Assembly: GCF_000021985.1 (NCBI RefSeq)
Contig: NC_011901.1
Location: forward strand, 2,862,501 to 2,926,500
Source: Thioalkalivibrio sulfidiphilus HL-EbGr7
Lineage (GTDB): Bacteria > Pseudomonadota > Gammaproteobacteria > Ectothiorhodospirales > Ectothiorhodospiraceae
Reading direction: 5' to 3'
DNA: 64,000 nucleotides
The notes beneath the pieces are model-generated. The model did no database searches. It saw only the letters and a program-made list of their open reading frames with translations, and had not been told where the DNA came from. The stretch's first letter is position 1; the number at the start of each line of letters is the position of its first letter. Of the stretch, positions 8,367 through 16,142 are shown in pieces. Position numbers and translations under genes: made by a program.

Positions 8367-8834
8367 CTAGGTGCTGATCTCGGCGAACCGCCCATCCGTC
8401 AGTCGGGCGAGATCTCCAGGGCTCAACTCGATCTCGAGCCCGCGACGGCCCGCGCTGACAAAGATGCTGGAAAACTGCTGCGCCGATACGTCGATGAAGG
8501 TCTTCAGGCGCTTCTTCTGCCCCAGCGGACTCACCCCGCCCAGCACGTAGCCGGTCACCCGCTCCACCTCGGCCTTGTCGGCCATGGCGGCCTTCTTGGC
8601 GCCTGCGGCACGGGCGATCTGCTTCATGGAAAGCATGGCCGCCACGGGCACCACGCCCACCACCAGTTCCCGCCCGTCGAGACTCACCACCAGGGTCTTG
8701 AACACCCGCTCGGGCGGCAGTCCCAGCTTCTCTGCGGCCTCCAGGCCGTAGGACTCGCTGGCAGGGTCATGGGCGTACTCGTGGACCGTGTGCGCGACCC
8801 CGGCCTTTTTGGCGACGTTGATGCCAGGCGTCAT
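8367..8834 (-). CDS. ybaK: Cys-tRNA(Pro)/aminoacyl-tRNA deacylase YbaK
   Basis: A 155-residue editing enzyme that hydrolyses misacylated Cys-tRNA(Pro). The conserved catalytic-site lysine is Lys46 in RVFKTLVV, the same number as in E. coli YbaK, and GGVSPLGQKK near 101-110 is another family hallmark. The ATG at 8834 has AGGTG just upstream. It is followed 25 bases later by an unrelated DUF2062 gene, while the Acg-type gene lies downstream. Confidence 0.93.
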   Translation of the reverse strand: MTPGINVAKKAGVAHTVHEYAHDPASESYGLEAAEKLGLPPERVFKTLVVSLDGRELVVGVVPVAAMLSMKQIARAAGAKKAAMADKAEVERVTGYVLGGVSPLGQKKRLKTFIDVSAQQFSSIFVSAGRRGLEIELSPGDLARLTDGRFAEIST

Positions 8835-8858
8835 GCGGCACCTGTGAATCGGGAGGGA

Positions 8859-9389
8859 TCAAACATCCGAGTCGATGGAGCCCTGGGATCGAAGCCGGCG
8901 AAGACGCCGGCTGTGCCATCGCTGCGACAGGACATGAGCGATGAAATAGCCAGCAATCGCGGCCGGGATGGCCACCGCCAGGCTGCCGGCGGCGGTGCAG
9001 AGGATGTCGTCGCCCGCGCCCCGGAGGTACCAGACATCGCCCCGTGCCAGCAGCGAGGCCCATGGCGAGAGGAGGACCTCGCCCAGTTCGTGGAATGCCC
9101 AGACCATGGGCGCGAGGGTCAGCGGGTTGCTCACCCAGGAAATGGCGAAGGCGGCGGGAAAGTTGCCCGCGACCAGCACGCAGAGGGCGATCATCAGGAC
9201 GGTCTGTATGCCCACCGTGGGCGTGAGCCCGATCAGCAGCCCCACCGCGACGCCACGGGCGATCGCCTCGGGACTGCCATGCAGGCTGCCGGTGCTGTGC
9301 AGCAGGGCATGTGCACGGGGATGGGACCTGAGCCAGACGTGACCCCGCCTGCGCATGGCGCGCCAGCGGATACGGACTGCATCCAGCAT
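8859..9389 (-). CDS. DUF2062 membrane protein
   Basis: A 176-residue inner-membrane protein of the DUF2062 family. Hydrophobic segments lie at GVAVGLLIGLTPTVGI, TVLMIALCVLVAG and near the end (AGSLAVAIPAAIAGYFI). The loop SWVSNPLTLAPM is the family's characteristic NP-containing motif. The ATG at 9389 is chosen because GAGG lies 6 bases upstream; an ATG four codons earlier has no site. The family function is unknown; many members sit beside cell-envelope genes. Confidence 0.85.
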   Translation of the reverse strand: MLDAVRIRWRAMRRRGHVWLRSHPRAHALLHSTGSLHGSPEAIARGVAVGLLIGLTPTVGIQTVLMIALCVLVAGNFPAAFAISWVSNPLTLAPMVWAFHELGEVLLSPWASLLARGDVWYLRGAGDDILCTAAGSLAVAIPAAIAGYFIAHVLSQRWHSRRLRRLRSQGSIDSDV

Positions 9390-9416
9390 GGGCAACCTCA
9401 TCCCGGGATGAGCGGG

Positions 9417-9677
9417 TCAGTCATGCCGCGGGTCGTGGGTGATCCGCTCACGGACCACCACGTACTCGGCGTCCAGGACCGTGGGGGCACCGGACCTGTG
9501 TAACTGCCGCCTGAGCCACCACAGCCGCACGGCCATGCCGATGGCGAACACGGCGGCCAGGCCGAGCACGGCGAGGAACAGGAAGAAGCCCAGCATCATG
9601 GCCACGAGCAGGAGCGGGACCATCAGGGCGGCGGCAAGCCAGGGACGCCATCCGGTGGAATGGCCGGGAGTATTCAT
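9417..9677 (-). CDS. Small two-helix membrane protein
   Basis: An 86-residue protein with two adjacent hydrophobic segments, roughly residues 12-30 (WLAAALMVPLLLVAMMLGFF) and 32-50, followed by an arginine-rich cytoplasmic-type tail ending in RITHDPRHD. GAGG precedes the ATG at 9677 by 10 bases. It lies 27 bases before the DUF2062 gene and probably shares its transcript. No family is recognised. Confidence 0.65.
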   Translation of the reverse strand: MNTPGHSTGWRPWLAAALMVPLLLVAMMLGFFLFLAVLGLAAVFAIGMAVRLWWLRRQLHRSGAPTVLDAEYVVVRERITHDPRHD

Positions 9678-9827
9678 GCCGGGGAAACCTCACTGCAGGC
9701 GGGAAGGCATGAGACTTAGAGTGAGGCCGGAGGCAATCGGTTTCAAGTGCAAGGAAATTTCCCGTGACGATCTGCCACCCTTGCCGGCGAGCACCGGACA
9801 ACCCGGCCTGATGGCGGGTTGAACGGA

Positions 9828-9899
9828 GTAGGTCGGGCTTCAGCCCGACAGCGCGGTGTCCCACGCAAGCTCCGGCGTCGGGCTGAAGCCCGACCTACG
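9828..9899. repeat. REP pair, GTAGGTCGGGCTTC type
   Basis: Two palindromes in head-to-head orientation: GTAGGTCGGGCTTCAGCCCG at the left and its complement at the right, with a spacer of about 28 bases. This is the BIME-like arrangement typical of REPs mobilised by RAYT transposases. Related copies are at 22674-22743, 39810-39880, 47502-47571, 52638-52836, 53347-53409 and 62748-62769. Confidence 0.85.
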
Positions 9900-9957
9900 G
9901 GATGGCACCCGGGCCGGGAGCAGAACGGCCAGAACGTGGCTGCCCCGGCAGGCTCAG

Positions 9958-10476
9958 CTACAGGGCCAGACTCACCAGGGCCACCGTGGCACCGATGCCC
10001 GCGCCGGCCAGCACATCGGTCGGGTAGTGCAGGCCCAGCACCAGGCGGGACAGGGCCACCAGCACCGTGAAGGGCACCACCAGAAGCGCCCATTCCGGGT
10101 AGTAGGCCAGCAGCACGATGGTGAAACCCACCGCGTGCATGGTGTGACCGGAGGGGAAGCTGAACTGGTCCAGGGCCGGGACACTGCGGTGGATCAGAGC
10201 ATCCCGGTCGCAGGGGCGGGAACGCACCGTGGTCTGTTTCAGCCACTTGTAGATGGGCAGGGCCACCGCGCCCACCACGGCCATGTGCAGGCTGGCCCAG
10301 ATGGCCTCCCAGCCGTGGATCACGGGCAGGGCGATCATCAGCACGTACCAGAACACGCCATCGCCCAGGCGGCTGACCACCGCGAACATCCGTCCCGGGA
10401 CGGGACGCAGGCTGGCCCGGTTGAACACCAGGCACAGGTTCATTTCCGCTTCACCGATTCGCTGTAACAGACCCAT
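9958..10476 (-). CDS. PAP2-family membrane phosphatase
   Basis: A 172-residue integral membrane phosphatase. All three PAP2 motifs are intact: Lys80-x6-Arg87-Pro88, PSGH at 108-111, and Ser143-Arg144-x5-His150-x3-Asp154. Substrates in the family include phosphatidic acid and undecaprenyl diphosphate. The ATG at 10476 has GGAGGA upstream and lies 26 bases inside the end of the glycosyltransferase gene. It is the last of four overlapping lipid or envelope genes, which suggests a role in removing phosphate from a lipid intermediate. Confidence 0.9.
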   Translation of the reverse strand: MGLLQRIGEAEMNLCLVFNRASLRPVPGRMFAVVSRLGDGVFWYVLMIALPVIHGWEAIWASLHMAVVGAVALPIYKWLKQTTVRSRPCDRDALIHRSVPALDQFSFPSGHTMHAVGFTIVLLAYYPEWALLVVPFTVLVALSRLVLGLHYPTDVLAGAGIGATVALVSLAL

Positions 10477-11662
10477 GGGATAGTCCTCCCGCTGCATGCG
10501 CCTGGAGCAGTGACTCCAGGGTGTCATAGATATGGTCCCAGTCCACGCTCAGTGCCCGCTCCCGGGCGGCGGCACCCAGGACGCGGATGCGCTCGGGGTC
10601 TTCCACCAGGGCGCGAGCACGCGCCACGAAGCCGTGGCCATCATCCAGATGCGCCAGGGCCGCCGAGCGGCCGTCGCGCAGGTGTTCCCGGGCCGCGGCG
10701 TAGTCGTAGGCAACGATGGCCAGACCGCTGGCCATGGCCTCCAGCACCACGTTGCCGAAGGTCTCGGAGGTGGACGGAAACAGGAACACGTCGCCGCTGG
10801 CGTAGTGACGGGCCAGGTCCTCGCCGGTGCGCATGCCGCAGAAGACGAAGTCCGGATGCTGGCGCTTGAGTTCCGCGGCCAGGGGACCGTCGCCCACCAG
10901 CACGAAACGGGCGGCGGGGCATTTGCTTTGCAGTGCCCGGAAGGCCTCCACGGCGAGACCCAGGTTCTTCTCCGCCGCCAGGCGTCCCACGTACAGCACC
11001 ACCGGTGCGTCGCCCTCCACGCCCCAGCTCTGACGCAGGTCCGGGTCTCGGCGGGCGGGATCGAACAGGCGGGTGTTCACGCCCCGGGCGAGCACCGCGC
11101 AGTTGCGAAAGCCCTGGCCGGTGAGTTCGGCGCGCAGGTTCTCCGTGGGCACCAGGGTGCAGTCGGTGCGGTTGTGGAAACGGCGCAGCAGGCCTGCCAC
11201 GGCGGGCTCGAGAAAGCCCAGCCGGTAGTAGCGGCTGTAGCTGTGGAAGTTGGTATGGAAACCGCTCACCACCGGCACACCCAGGGAGCGCGCCGCCGCC
11301 AGGGCGGAATGACCCAGGGGTCCCTCGGTGGCCAGGTACACCACGTCGGGCTTGGTGGATGCCCAGGCCTTCTGGATCGCGCCACGGGCGGGCAGGCCGA
11401 AGTGCAGGCCCTTGTAGCCGGGGATGGGCAGACCGGGCAGCACCTGTTCGCTCAGGCCCGTGATTTCGCCGTTGGGCCTGTCGGCCCGGTGCTGGCGGGG
11501 GCGCACCAGGTGCACGCTGTGGCCCCGGCCCAGCAGCCCCTCGCTCATGTGGTGAAGGGTGTGGGCCACGCCGTTGATCTCCGGCGGCCAGGTCTCGGTG
11601 ACGAGCCCCACGCGCATCGCCCCGAACTGTCCTGCCTGCGGAAAGTTCGGGGACCGGTTCAT
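10451..11662 (-). CDS. GT4-family glycosyltransferase
   Basis: A 403-residue retaining glycosyltransferase of the GT-B fold. The N-terminal domain starts RVGLVTETWPPEINGVA (about 17-33), the nucleotide-sugar domain has VLYVGRLAAEKNLGLAVEAF, and the family E-x7-E motif is in TSETFGNVVLEAMASG (about 295-310). Similar proteins transfer glucosyl or mannosyl units to lipids. The start at 11662 overlaps the acyltransferase stop (ATGA), though an ATG at 11617 directly before the first strand is possible. Context points to a glycolipid. Confidence 0.88.
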   Translation of the reverse strand: MNRSPNFPQAGQFGAMRVGLVTETWPPEINGVAHTLHHMSEGLLGRGHSVHLVRPRQHRADRPNGEITGLSEQVLPGLPIPGYKGLHFGLPARGAIQKAWASTKPDVVYLATEGPLGHSALAAARSLGVPVVSGFHTNFHSYSRYYRLGFLEPAVAGLLRRFHNRTDCTLVPTENLRAELTGQGFRNCAVLARGVNTRLFDPARRDPDLRQSWGVEGDAPVVLYVGRLAAEKNLGLAVEAFRALQSKCPAARFVLVGDGPLAAELKRQHPDFVFCGMRTGEDLARHYASGDVFLFPSTSETFGNVVLEAMASGLAIVAYDYAAAREHLRDGRSAALAHLDDGHGFVARARALVEDPERIRVLGAAARERALSVDWDHIYDTLESLLQAHAAGGLSHGSVTANR

Positions 11663-12429
11663 GTGCGCTCCGGAGTGTCGGTGACGGCCTGACTCACCAC
11701 CACGGCACGCACCGCCTGGTGGGCGGCATCGGCCAGTTCACGGCGCTCTCGCCCCTCGGGGTGAATCACCGGCAGGAAGCTCACTTCCACGTCCAGGCGC
11801 GGTTCGGCCAGTACCTGGATCACGCTCGACAGCAGCGTGGCATCGCCATAGTAGGGCGCCGGGCTGGGACGGCCATCCGGGGTGGGCAGGTAGCGGATCG
11901 CCACCGGCTGGATCGGGCTGCCCGTGTCCTGCGCCGCCGCCAGCAGGCGGGGATGAAAGCGGCGCACGTCGCTGCCGTCGGTGGTGGTGGCCTCGGCGAA
12001 CACGTGCACCCGGCGGCCACGCCGCAGGTCCCCGGCGATCGCCTCGCTGACGGCGTTCGACATGTTCGCACCCCGACGGATGAACAGGGTGCCGGTGCGT
12101 GCCGCGAGCCAGCCGATCATGGGCCAGCGGCGCACCTCGGCCTTGGACAGGAAACCCACCGACTCAAGCCCGCCCAGCACCGGGATGTCCAGCCAGGAGA
12201 CGTGGTTGGAGACCACCAGCACCGGACCGTCGGCGGGCACGCCCCGGGCGTGCACCCGCACACCCGCGATACGCGGGATGCGTCCCAGCCACCAGCGCAC
12301 CGCCCGCTCGAACCGGCCGCGGGGGATATGCCCGTCCCGCTGGTGGCCGATGGCAAGGATCGCGGCCATTCCGATGAGCATGTGGGCGAGCAGCAGCATC
12401 AGCCTAAACGTGACTCTCAAGGACTTCAT
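11659..12429 (-). CDS. PlsC-like acyltransferase, OlsA candidate
   Basis: A 256-residue membrane-associated acyltransferase of the 1-acylglycerol-3-phosphate type. The HX4D catalytic motif is in NHVSWLD (about 74-80); the second motif appears as VFAEATTTDG (about 140-149) instead of the more usual FPEGTRS. One N-terminal hydrophobic segment (LMLLLAHMLIGMAAILA) should anchor it. It begins 26 bases inside the end of an OlsB-like gene. In ornithine-lipid synthesis OlsB adds a hydroxyacyl group to ornithine and OlsA, a PlsC homologue, adds the second fatty acid; this pairing suggests OlsA. Confidence 0.8.
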   Translation of the reverse strand: MKSLRVTFRLMLLLAHMLIGMAAILAIGHQRDGHIPRGRFERAVRWWLGRIPRIAGVRVHARGVPADGPVLVVSNHVSWLDIPVLGGLESVGFLSKAEVRRWPMIGWLAARTGTLFIRRGANMSNAVSEAIAGDLRRGRRVHVFAEATTTDGSDVRRFHPRLLAAAQDTGSPIQPVAIRYLPTPDGRPSPAPYYGDATLLSSVIQVLAEPRLDVEVSFLPVIHPEGRERRELADAAHQAVRAVVVSQAVTDTPERT

Positions 12430-13219
12430 GACCGCGTCCCCCTTGGGCCGGCCAGCTGCGGTCCAGGAAGTGACGCTGATAACGGGCGGGGATGTGGTCC
12501 ATGTTCAGCAGGATGAACACGTCGGCCACCTTGAAATCCGGGTCCCAGCAGGCCTCGCCGCAGATGCGCGCGCCGATGCGCAGGTAGGCCTTGAGCAGCG
12601 GCGGCATGTTGGCGGTGTCGGACACGCGGTTGACCGGCGGCAGGGCAAGGCGCGGTGTGACCCGCAGTTCGGGCGCGGACAGGTGCTTCTCGCGCAGGCG
12701 CGCCATGATGGCATGGGCCTCCGCGCCACCATCGGCCATGCCGATGCTGGCGCAGCCCATCAGGTAATCGAAACGGTGAATGGCCATGAAGCGCGCCATG
12801 CCCGCCCACAGGATGGTGATGGCCCCGCCGGTGCGGTAGTCCGGGTGGATGCAGGTGCGACCGATCTCCATGATGCGACCCGGCAGTGCGCGGATGGCAG
12901 TGAGGTCGAATTCGCTCTGGGAGTAGAAGCCACCCGCGGCACCGGCCTGCTGGTCGGTGAGGATGCGTGTGCTGCCCACCACCTGACCCGTGACCGAATC
13001 GCGCACCAGCAGGTGATGGCAGAAGGCGTCGTAGTAGTCCCGGTCGAGACCCTCTTCGGCACCCTCCACCTGCGCGCCCATCTCCTCGGCGAAGACCTGG
13101 TAGCGCAGCCGCATGGAGGCCTCCACGTCCGCCCGGGTGGCCGCCAGCTCCACGTGCAGGGCATGGGACGGCTCGGATCGGACGATGTCCTGATCGGACA
13201 GCGGGGCGGCATGGCGCAT
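12404..13219 (-). CDS. OlsB-like N-acyltransferase
   Basis: A 271-residue GNAT-superfamily acyltransferase of the hemolysin/ornithine N-acyltransferase type. Recognisable stretches are RLRYQVFAEEMGA, DYYDAFCHHLLVRD, GRIMEIGRTCIHPDYR (acyl-donor binding loop) and ILWAGMARFM. The ATG at 13219 has GGAG 8 bases upstream; an earlier GTG at 13240 is less likely. Together with the PlsC-like gene it matches the olsBA pair making ornithine lipids, phosphorus-free membrane lipids. The exact amino acid acceptor cannot be read from sequence. Confidence 0.8.
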   Translation of the reverse strand: MRHAAPLSDQDIVRSEPSHALHVELAATRADVEASMRLRYQVFAEEMGAQVEGAEEGLDRDYYDAFCHHLLVRDSVTGQVVGSTRILTDQQAGAAGGFYSQSEFDLTAIRALPGRIMEIGRTCIHPDYRTGGAITILWAGMARFMAIHRFDYLMGCASIGMADGGAEAHAIMARLREKHLSAPELRVTPRLALPPVNRVSDTANMPPLLKAYLRIGARICGEACWDPDFKVADVFILLNMDHIPARYQRHFLDRSWPAQGGRGHEVLESHV

Positions 13220-13302
13220 GGTGCAGTCTCCGGTACTCACTGCTGCGCATGCTATGACCCTCCTTTGTCAGGGGTGTGACGGGATGGTGACGGATTAATG
13301 AA

Positions 13303-13388
13303 CGAAGTGAGAATTGGGAAGTGAGAACTGAAAGGCCTTTACTTCGAACTTCCCAATTCCCAATTCCCAATTCCCACTTCTCACTTCA
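13303..13388. repeat. GAAGTGGGA-type inverted repeat
   Basis: The left arm (13303-13335) reads as GAAGTGAGAATTGGGAAGTG words and the right arm (13341-13388) is complementary, with extra copies of TCCCAAT. It separates the lipid operon from the rhodanese gene. Relatives are at 14711-14796, 15957-16095 and 47606-47665. Confidence 0.75.
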
Positions 13389-13389
13389 T

Positions 13390-13800
13390 TTACGGCAGTT
13401 GCCCCTCATACGCCCCCGCCGCCATCTCGTAGTCCTCCGCCTCCCACATCTTCAGCCCGCCGGAGAGGCTGCGCACCTTGCCGAAACCCATCTGCTGGAG
13501 GGTGTCGGCGGCCATGGCGGAGCGCCCGCCGGTATTGCACAACACCACGATGGCGCGGTCCTTCGCGGTGTACAGGGCCTCGATGCGGTGGGGGTTGTTG
13601 GGATCGGCGGCGCCTTCCAGCATCCCCCGGGGGATCAGCAGGCTGCCGGGGATGTGGGCCTTCTCGAATTCATAGGGCTCGCGGATGTCCACCAGGAGCA
13701 GGTCCTCGCCCTCCTCCAGGGCCTCCTGCAGGTCATCGGCGCTCACCTCCTCGACGCGCTCGCGGGCTTCCTTGATGAAATCACTCAGGCTCTTGGACAT
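13390..13800 (-). CDS. Single-domain rhodanese
   Basis: A 136-residue rhodanese-fold sulfurtransferase. The active-site Cys88 lies in VVLCNTGGRS, and the CDC25-like DIREPYEF (38-45) and HIPGSLLIP (49-57) motifs are present. No signal peptide, so it is cytoplasmic. The ATG at 13800 has GGAGA upstream. The loop CNTGGRS is that of sulfur carriers rather than the long rhodaneses. The divergent neighbour is an oxygen-binding diiron protein, which suggests a sulfur or redox link. Confidence 0.88.
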   Translation of the reverse strand: MSKSLSDFIKEARERVEEVSADDLQEALEEGEDLLLVDIREPYEFEKAHIPGSLLIPRGMLEGAADPNNPHRIEALYTAKDRAIVVLCNTGGRSAMAADTLQQMGFGKVRSLSGGLKMWEAEDYEMAAGAYEGQLP

Positions 13801-13920
13801 GGTCTCTCCGGATCGGCTTGCATCAGGACGGTAATTGACCGGCATCTTGACGAGTGTCAAATCTGCCGACAGCAAAGCCCGTTATTTTAGGACACCCCAA
13901 TCAACAAGGACATTTATGCC

Positions 13921-14694
13921 ATGGCCACGGTGCTTTACGACGACGGCAACCATCGATGCCTTTCCTTCGGCGACCTGGTCACCGGGGAGGGGATCCAGTC
14001 CAACCAGTTCCTGATGATCCATGGAGAACACGAGGCCCTGATCGATCCCGGCGGCGACCTGACCTTCACCGCCCTGTCCATGGAGATCAGCAAGCACATC
14101 CGGCTGCAGGACCTGGACTACCTGGTGGCCTCCCACCAGGACCCGGACATCATCGCCTCCCTGTCCAGCTGGCTGTCGCGCACCAACGCCACGGTGGTCT
14201 GCTCCCGCCTCTGGTCGCGCTTCGTGCCGCACCTGATCCCCGGCTACCTGGGCAGCCAGGTGGGCAGCCGCTGCCTGGCCCTGCCCGACGGCGGCGGCGA
14301 CATCCCCATGGGCGATGCGGTGCTGAAAGCGGTGCCCGCCCACTTCCTGCACTCGGTGGGCAACTTCCAGTTCTACGACCCGGTGAGCCGCATCCTGTTC
14401 TCCGGCGACATGGGCGCCTCGGTGGCGGACGATCCGGCCGGGTCGCCGTTCGTGGAGGACTTTGCGGCCCACATCCCGCACATGGAGGGCTTCCACCGCC
14501 GCTACATGGTATCGCGCAAGGTGACCCGACTGTGGGCCAACATGGTGCGCCACATGAACGTGGACATGCTGGTGCCCCAGCACGGCCCGGCCTTCCGGGG
14601 CAGGGAGATGATCGGCCAGTTCCTGGACTGGATCTCCAACCTGGAATGCGGCATCGACCTGATGACCCAGGAGAATTACCGGATGCCGTCTTGA
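13921..14694 (+). CDS. MBL-fold oxygen-binding diiron protein
   Basis: A 257-residue metallo-beta-lactamase-fold protein similar to the diiron domain of flavodiiron proteins but without the flavodoxin part. Probable iron ligands are His72, Asp74 and Asp76 (SHQDPD), His141 or His144 (AHFLHS), Asp163 (SGDMG) and His221 (PQHGPAF). The usual HxExDH is replaced by HxDxDI, so the active site differs from catalytic flavodiiron reductases and fits oxygen sensing or binding. The gene diverges from the rhodanese gene with 120 bases between starts. Confidence 0.85.
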   Translation: MATVLYDDGNHRCLSFGDLVTGEGIQSNQFLMIHGEHEALIDPGGDLTFTALSMEISKHIRLQDLDYLVASHQDPDIIASLSSWLSRTNATVVCSRLWSRFVPHLIPGYLGSQVGSRCLALPDGGGDIPMGDAVLKAVPAHFLHSVGNFQFYDPVSRILFSGDMGASVADDPAGSPFVEDFAAHIPHMEGFHRRYMVSRKVTRLWANMVRHMNVDMLVPQHGPAFRGREMIGQFLDWISNLECGIDLMTQENYRMPS

Positions 14695-14710
14695 GGTGGG
14701 AAGGGTCGAT

Positions 14711-14796
14711 TGAAGTGAGAAGTGAAAAGTGAGAAGTGCGAAATGGGAAGTGGGAAGGCAGTTTCCTTCGCACTTCCCAATTCCCACTTCTCACCT
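14711..14796. repeat. GAAGTGGGA-type inverted repeat
   Basis: Left arm with repeated GAAGTGAGAAGTG words (14711-14758) and complementary right arm CTTCGCACTTCCCAATTCCC (14766-14796). It lies between two convergent genes and could act as a bidirectional terminator, although no T-run follows. Confidence 0.7.
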
Positions 14797-14837
14797 TATG
14801 CGGCACTTCCCTGTGCTGATTGAATCCGATCCGTTTG

Positions 14838-15823
14838 TTACGGCAGGGCCGGGATGGCGAACTGCGGCATGTCCCCGGTCAGTGCATGCATGAAGGCCTT
14901 CATGTCCTCCACCTCATTGTCCGGCAACTCGGTATTGAGCATCTCCCGGGCCATGATGCGGATCGCCTCGGCCAGGCTGCTCACGTTGCCGTTGTTGAAG
15001 TAGGGATAGGTGAGCGCGACGTTGCGCAGGGTCGGTGTGCGGAAGGCGAACTTGTCCTGCTCCTCGCCGGTCACCAGGTAACGGCCGAGATCGGTGGAAC
15101 CGGGCACCTGAATGCGATGGAACTGACTGTCGCTCAGGGCCGGTCCGCGATGACAGGCCACGCAGCCCCGATCCACGAAGGCACGCATGCCACGCACCTG
15201 CTGATCGCTCAGGGCCTTCTCGTCACCGGCCAGGTAACGGTCGAGGGGTGAGTTGGGGGTGATCAGGGTGCGCTGGAAGGCGGCCAGGGACAGGGCCACG
15301 TTGTCGGCGTGGATGGCGTCATCACTGCCGAATACCTCGGCGAACATCTCCTGGTAGACATCGAACTCCCTGAGACGCTGCACGGCCTGCTCAAGCGGCA
15401 TGGCCATCTCGATGTCCGCCTCGATGGGACCCAGGGCCTGTTCCTCCAGGGTCGCGGCGCGGCCGTCCCAGAACTGCGAGCCCAGGAACGCGGCGTTGAG
15501 GACCGTGGGGTGTTGCGCTCGCCCACCTGCCCCATGTGACCCACGGCGCGGGGGATGCGGTCGGTGAAGCCCAGGGCCGGGTTGTGGCAGGTGGCGCAGC
15601 TGATTACGCCGCTGGCGGAGATGCGCGGCTCGAAGAACAGCATCTTGCCCAGCTCCACCTTCACGGCGGTCTGGCTGTTGTCCGCCGGGATTGGCGCGAT
15701 GGCGGGCAAGGGCTCGAAGAACTGCTTGTAGCGTGCCATGTCGGCGTCCGCCACCGCGGCGGTGCCGAGACCCAGGCCCAGGGCCAGTCCGGCCAGCAGG
15801 CCGAGGGATTGCCTCAGTTTCAT
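14838..15823 (-). pseudogene. Dihaem cytochrome c peroxidase, frameshifted
   Basis: The gene encodes a periplasmic MauG/CcpA-type dihaem peroxidase but is broken by one missing base. It starts at 15823 (AAGGAG upstream) with a signal peptide (MKLRQSLGLLAGLALGLGLG) and the first haem site CATCH. The frame is lost after GERNTP at a run of four G (15507-15510, plus strand), where adding one C to the coding strand restores NTPTVLNAAF and joins the second frame with haem site CVACH and the YPYFNNG region. The repaired product would be about 328 residues, a normal family length. It may be a real inactivation or a homopolymer sequencing error. Confidence 0.85.
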
Positions 15824-15854
15824 GATGTACTCCTTGCAGCTTGGGATGGAGGGT

Positions 15855-15889
15855 TCGGGTTTAAGACTTGGTCCAAGTCTAAAACCCGA
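15855..15889. repeat. 16-bp perfect-type palindrome upstream of the peroxidase gene
   Basis: The arm CGGGTTTAAGACTTGG and its complement CCAAGTCTAAAACCCG (one length difference in the A/T run) flank a three-base centre. It lies about 30 bases ahead of the start codon of the peroxidase gene, so it could be an operator, an mRNA hairpin, or a solitary repeat. Confidence 0.6.
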
Positions 15890-15956
15890 GCCTTCGTGCC
15901 GGGAGCGAAACCGGGCGCTCAATTGATCGAGGTCAAACAAAATGCGGAATCAAGCG

Positions 15957-16095
15957 TGAGTTGGGAAGTGAGAACTGAAAAGCGCTATTTTGCACATCAA
16001 AGCCCCATGGGGCGCCCTATGGATAAGGCCAGGGAAACGGGGCGCGAAGCGATCCACCTGCTTCGCACTTCCAAATTCCCACTTCCCACTTCAAA
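15957..16095. repeat. GAAGTGGGA-type inverted repeat with long loop
   Basis: Left arm TTGGGAAGTGAGAACTGAAA near 15961 and right arm CACTTCCAAATTCCCACTTC near 16065, separated by about 80 bases of apparently unique sequence. Together with the palindrome at 15855 it accounts for most of the 320-base gap between the peroxidase and the channel genes. Confidence 0.6.
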
Positions 16096-16142
16096 CCCCC
16101 TAGACTTCCAGCAGACCCAAGCCACCCCGGAGCCACACAGCC

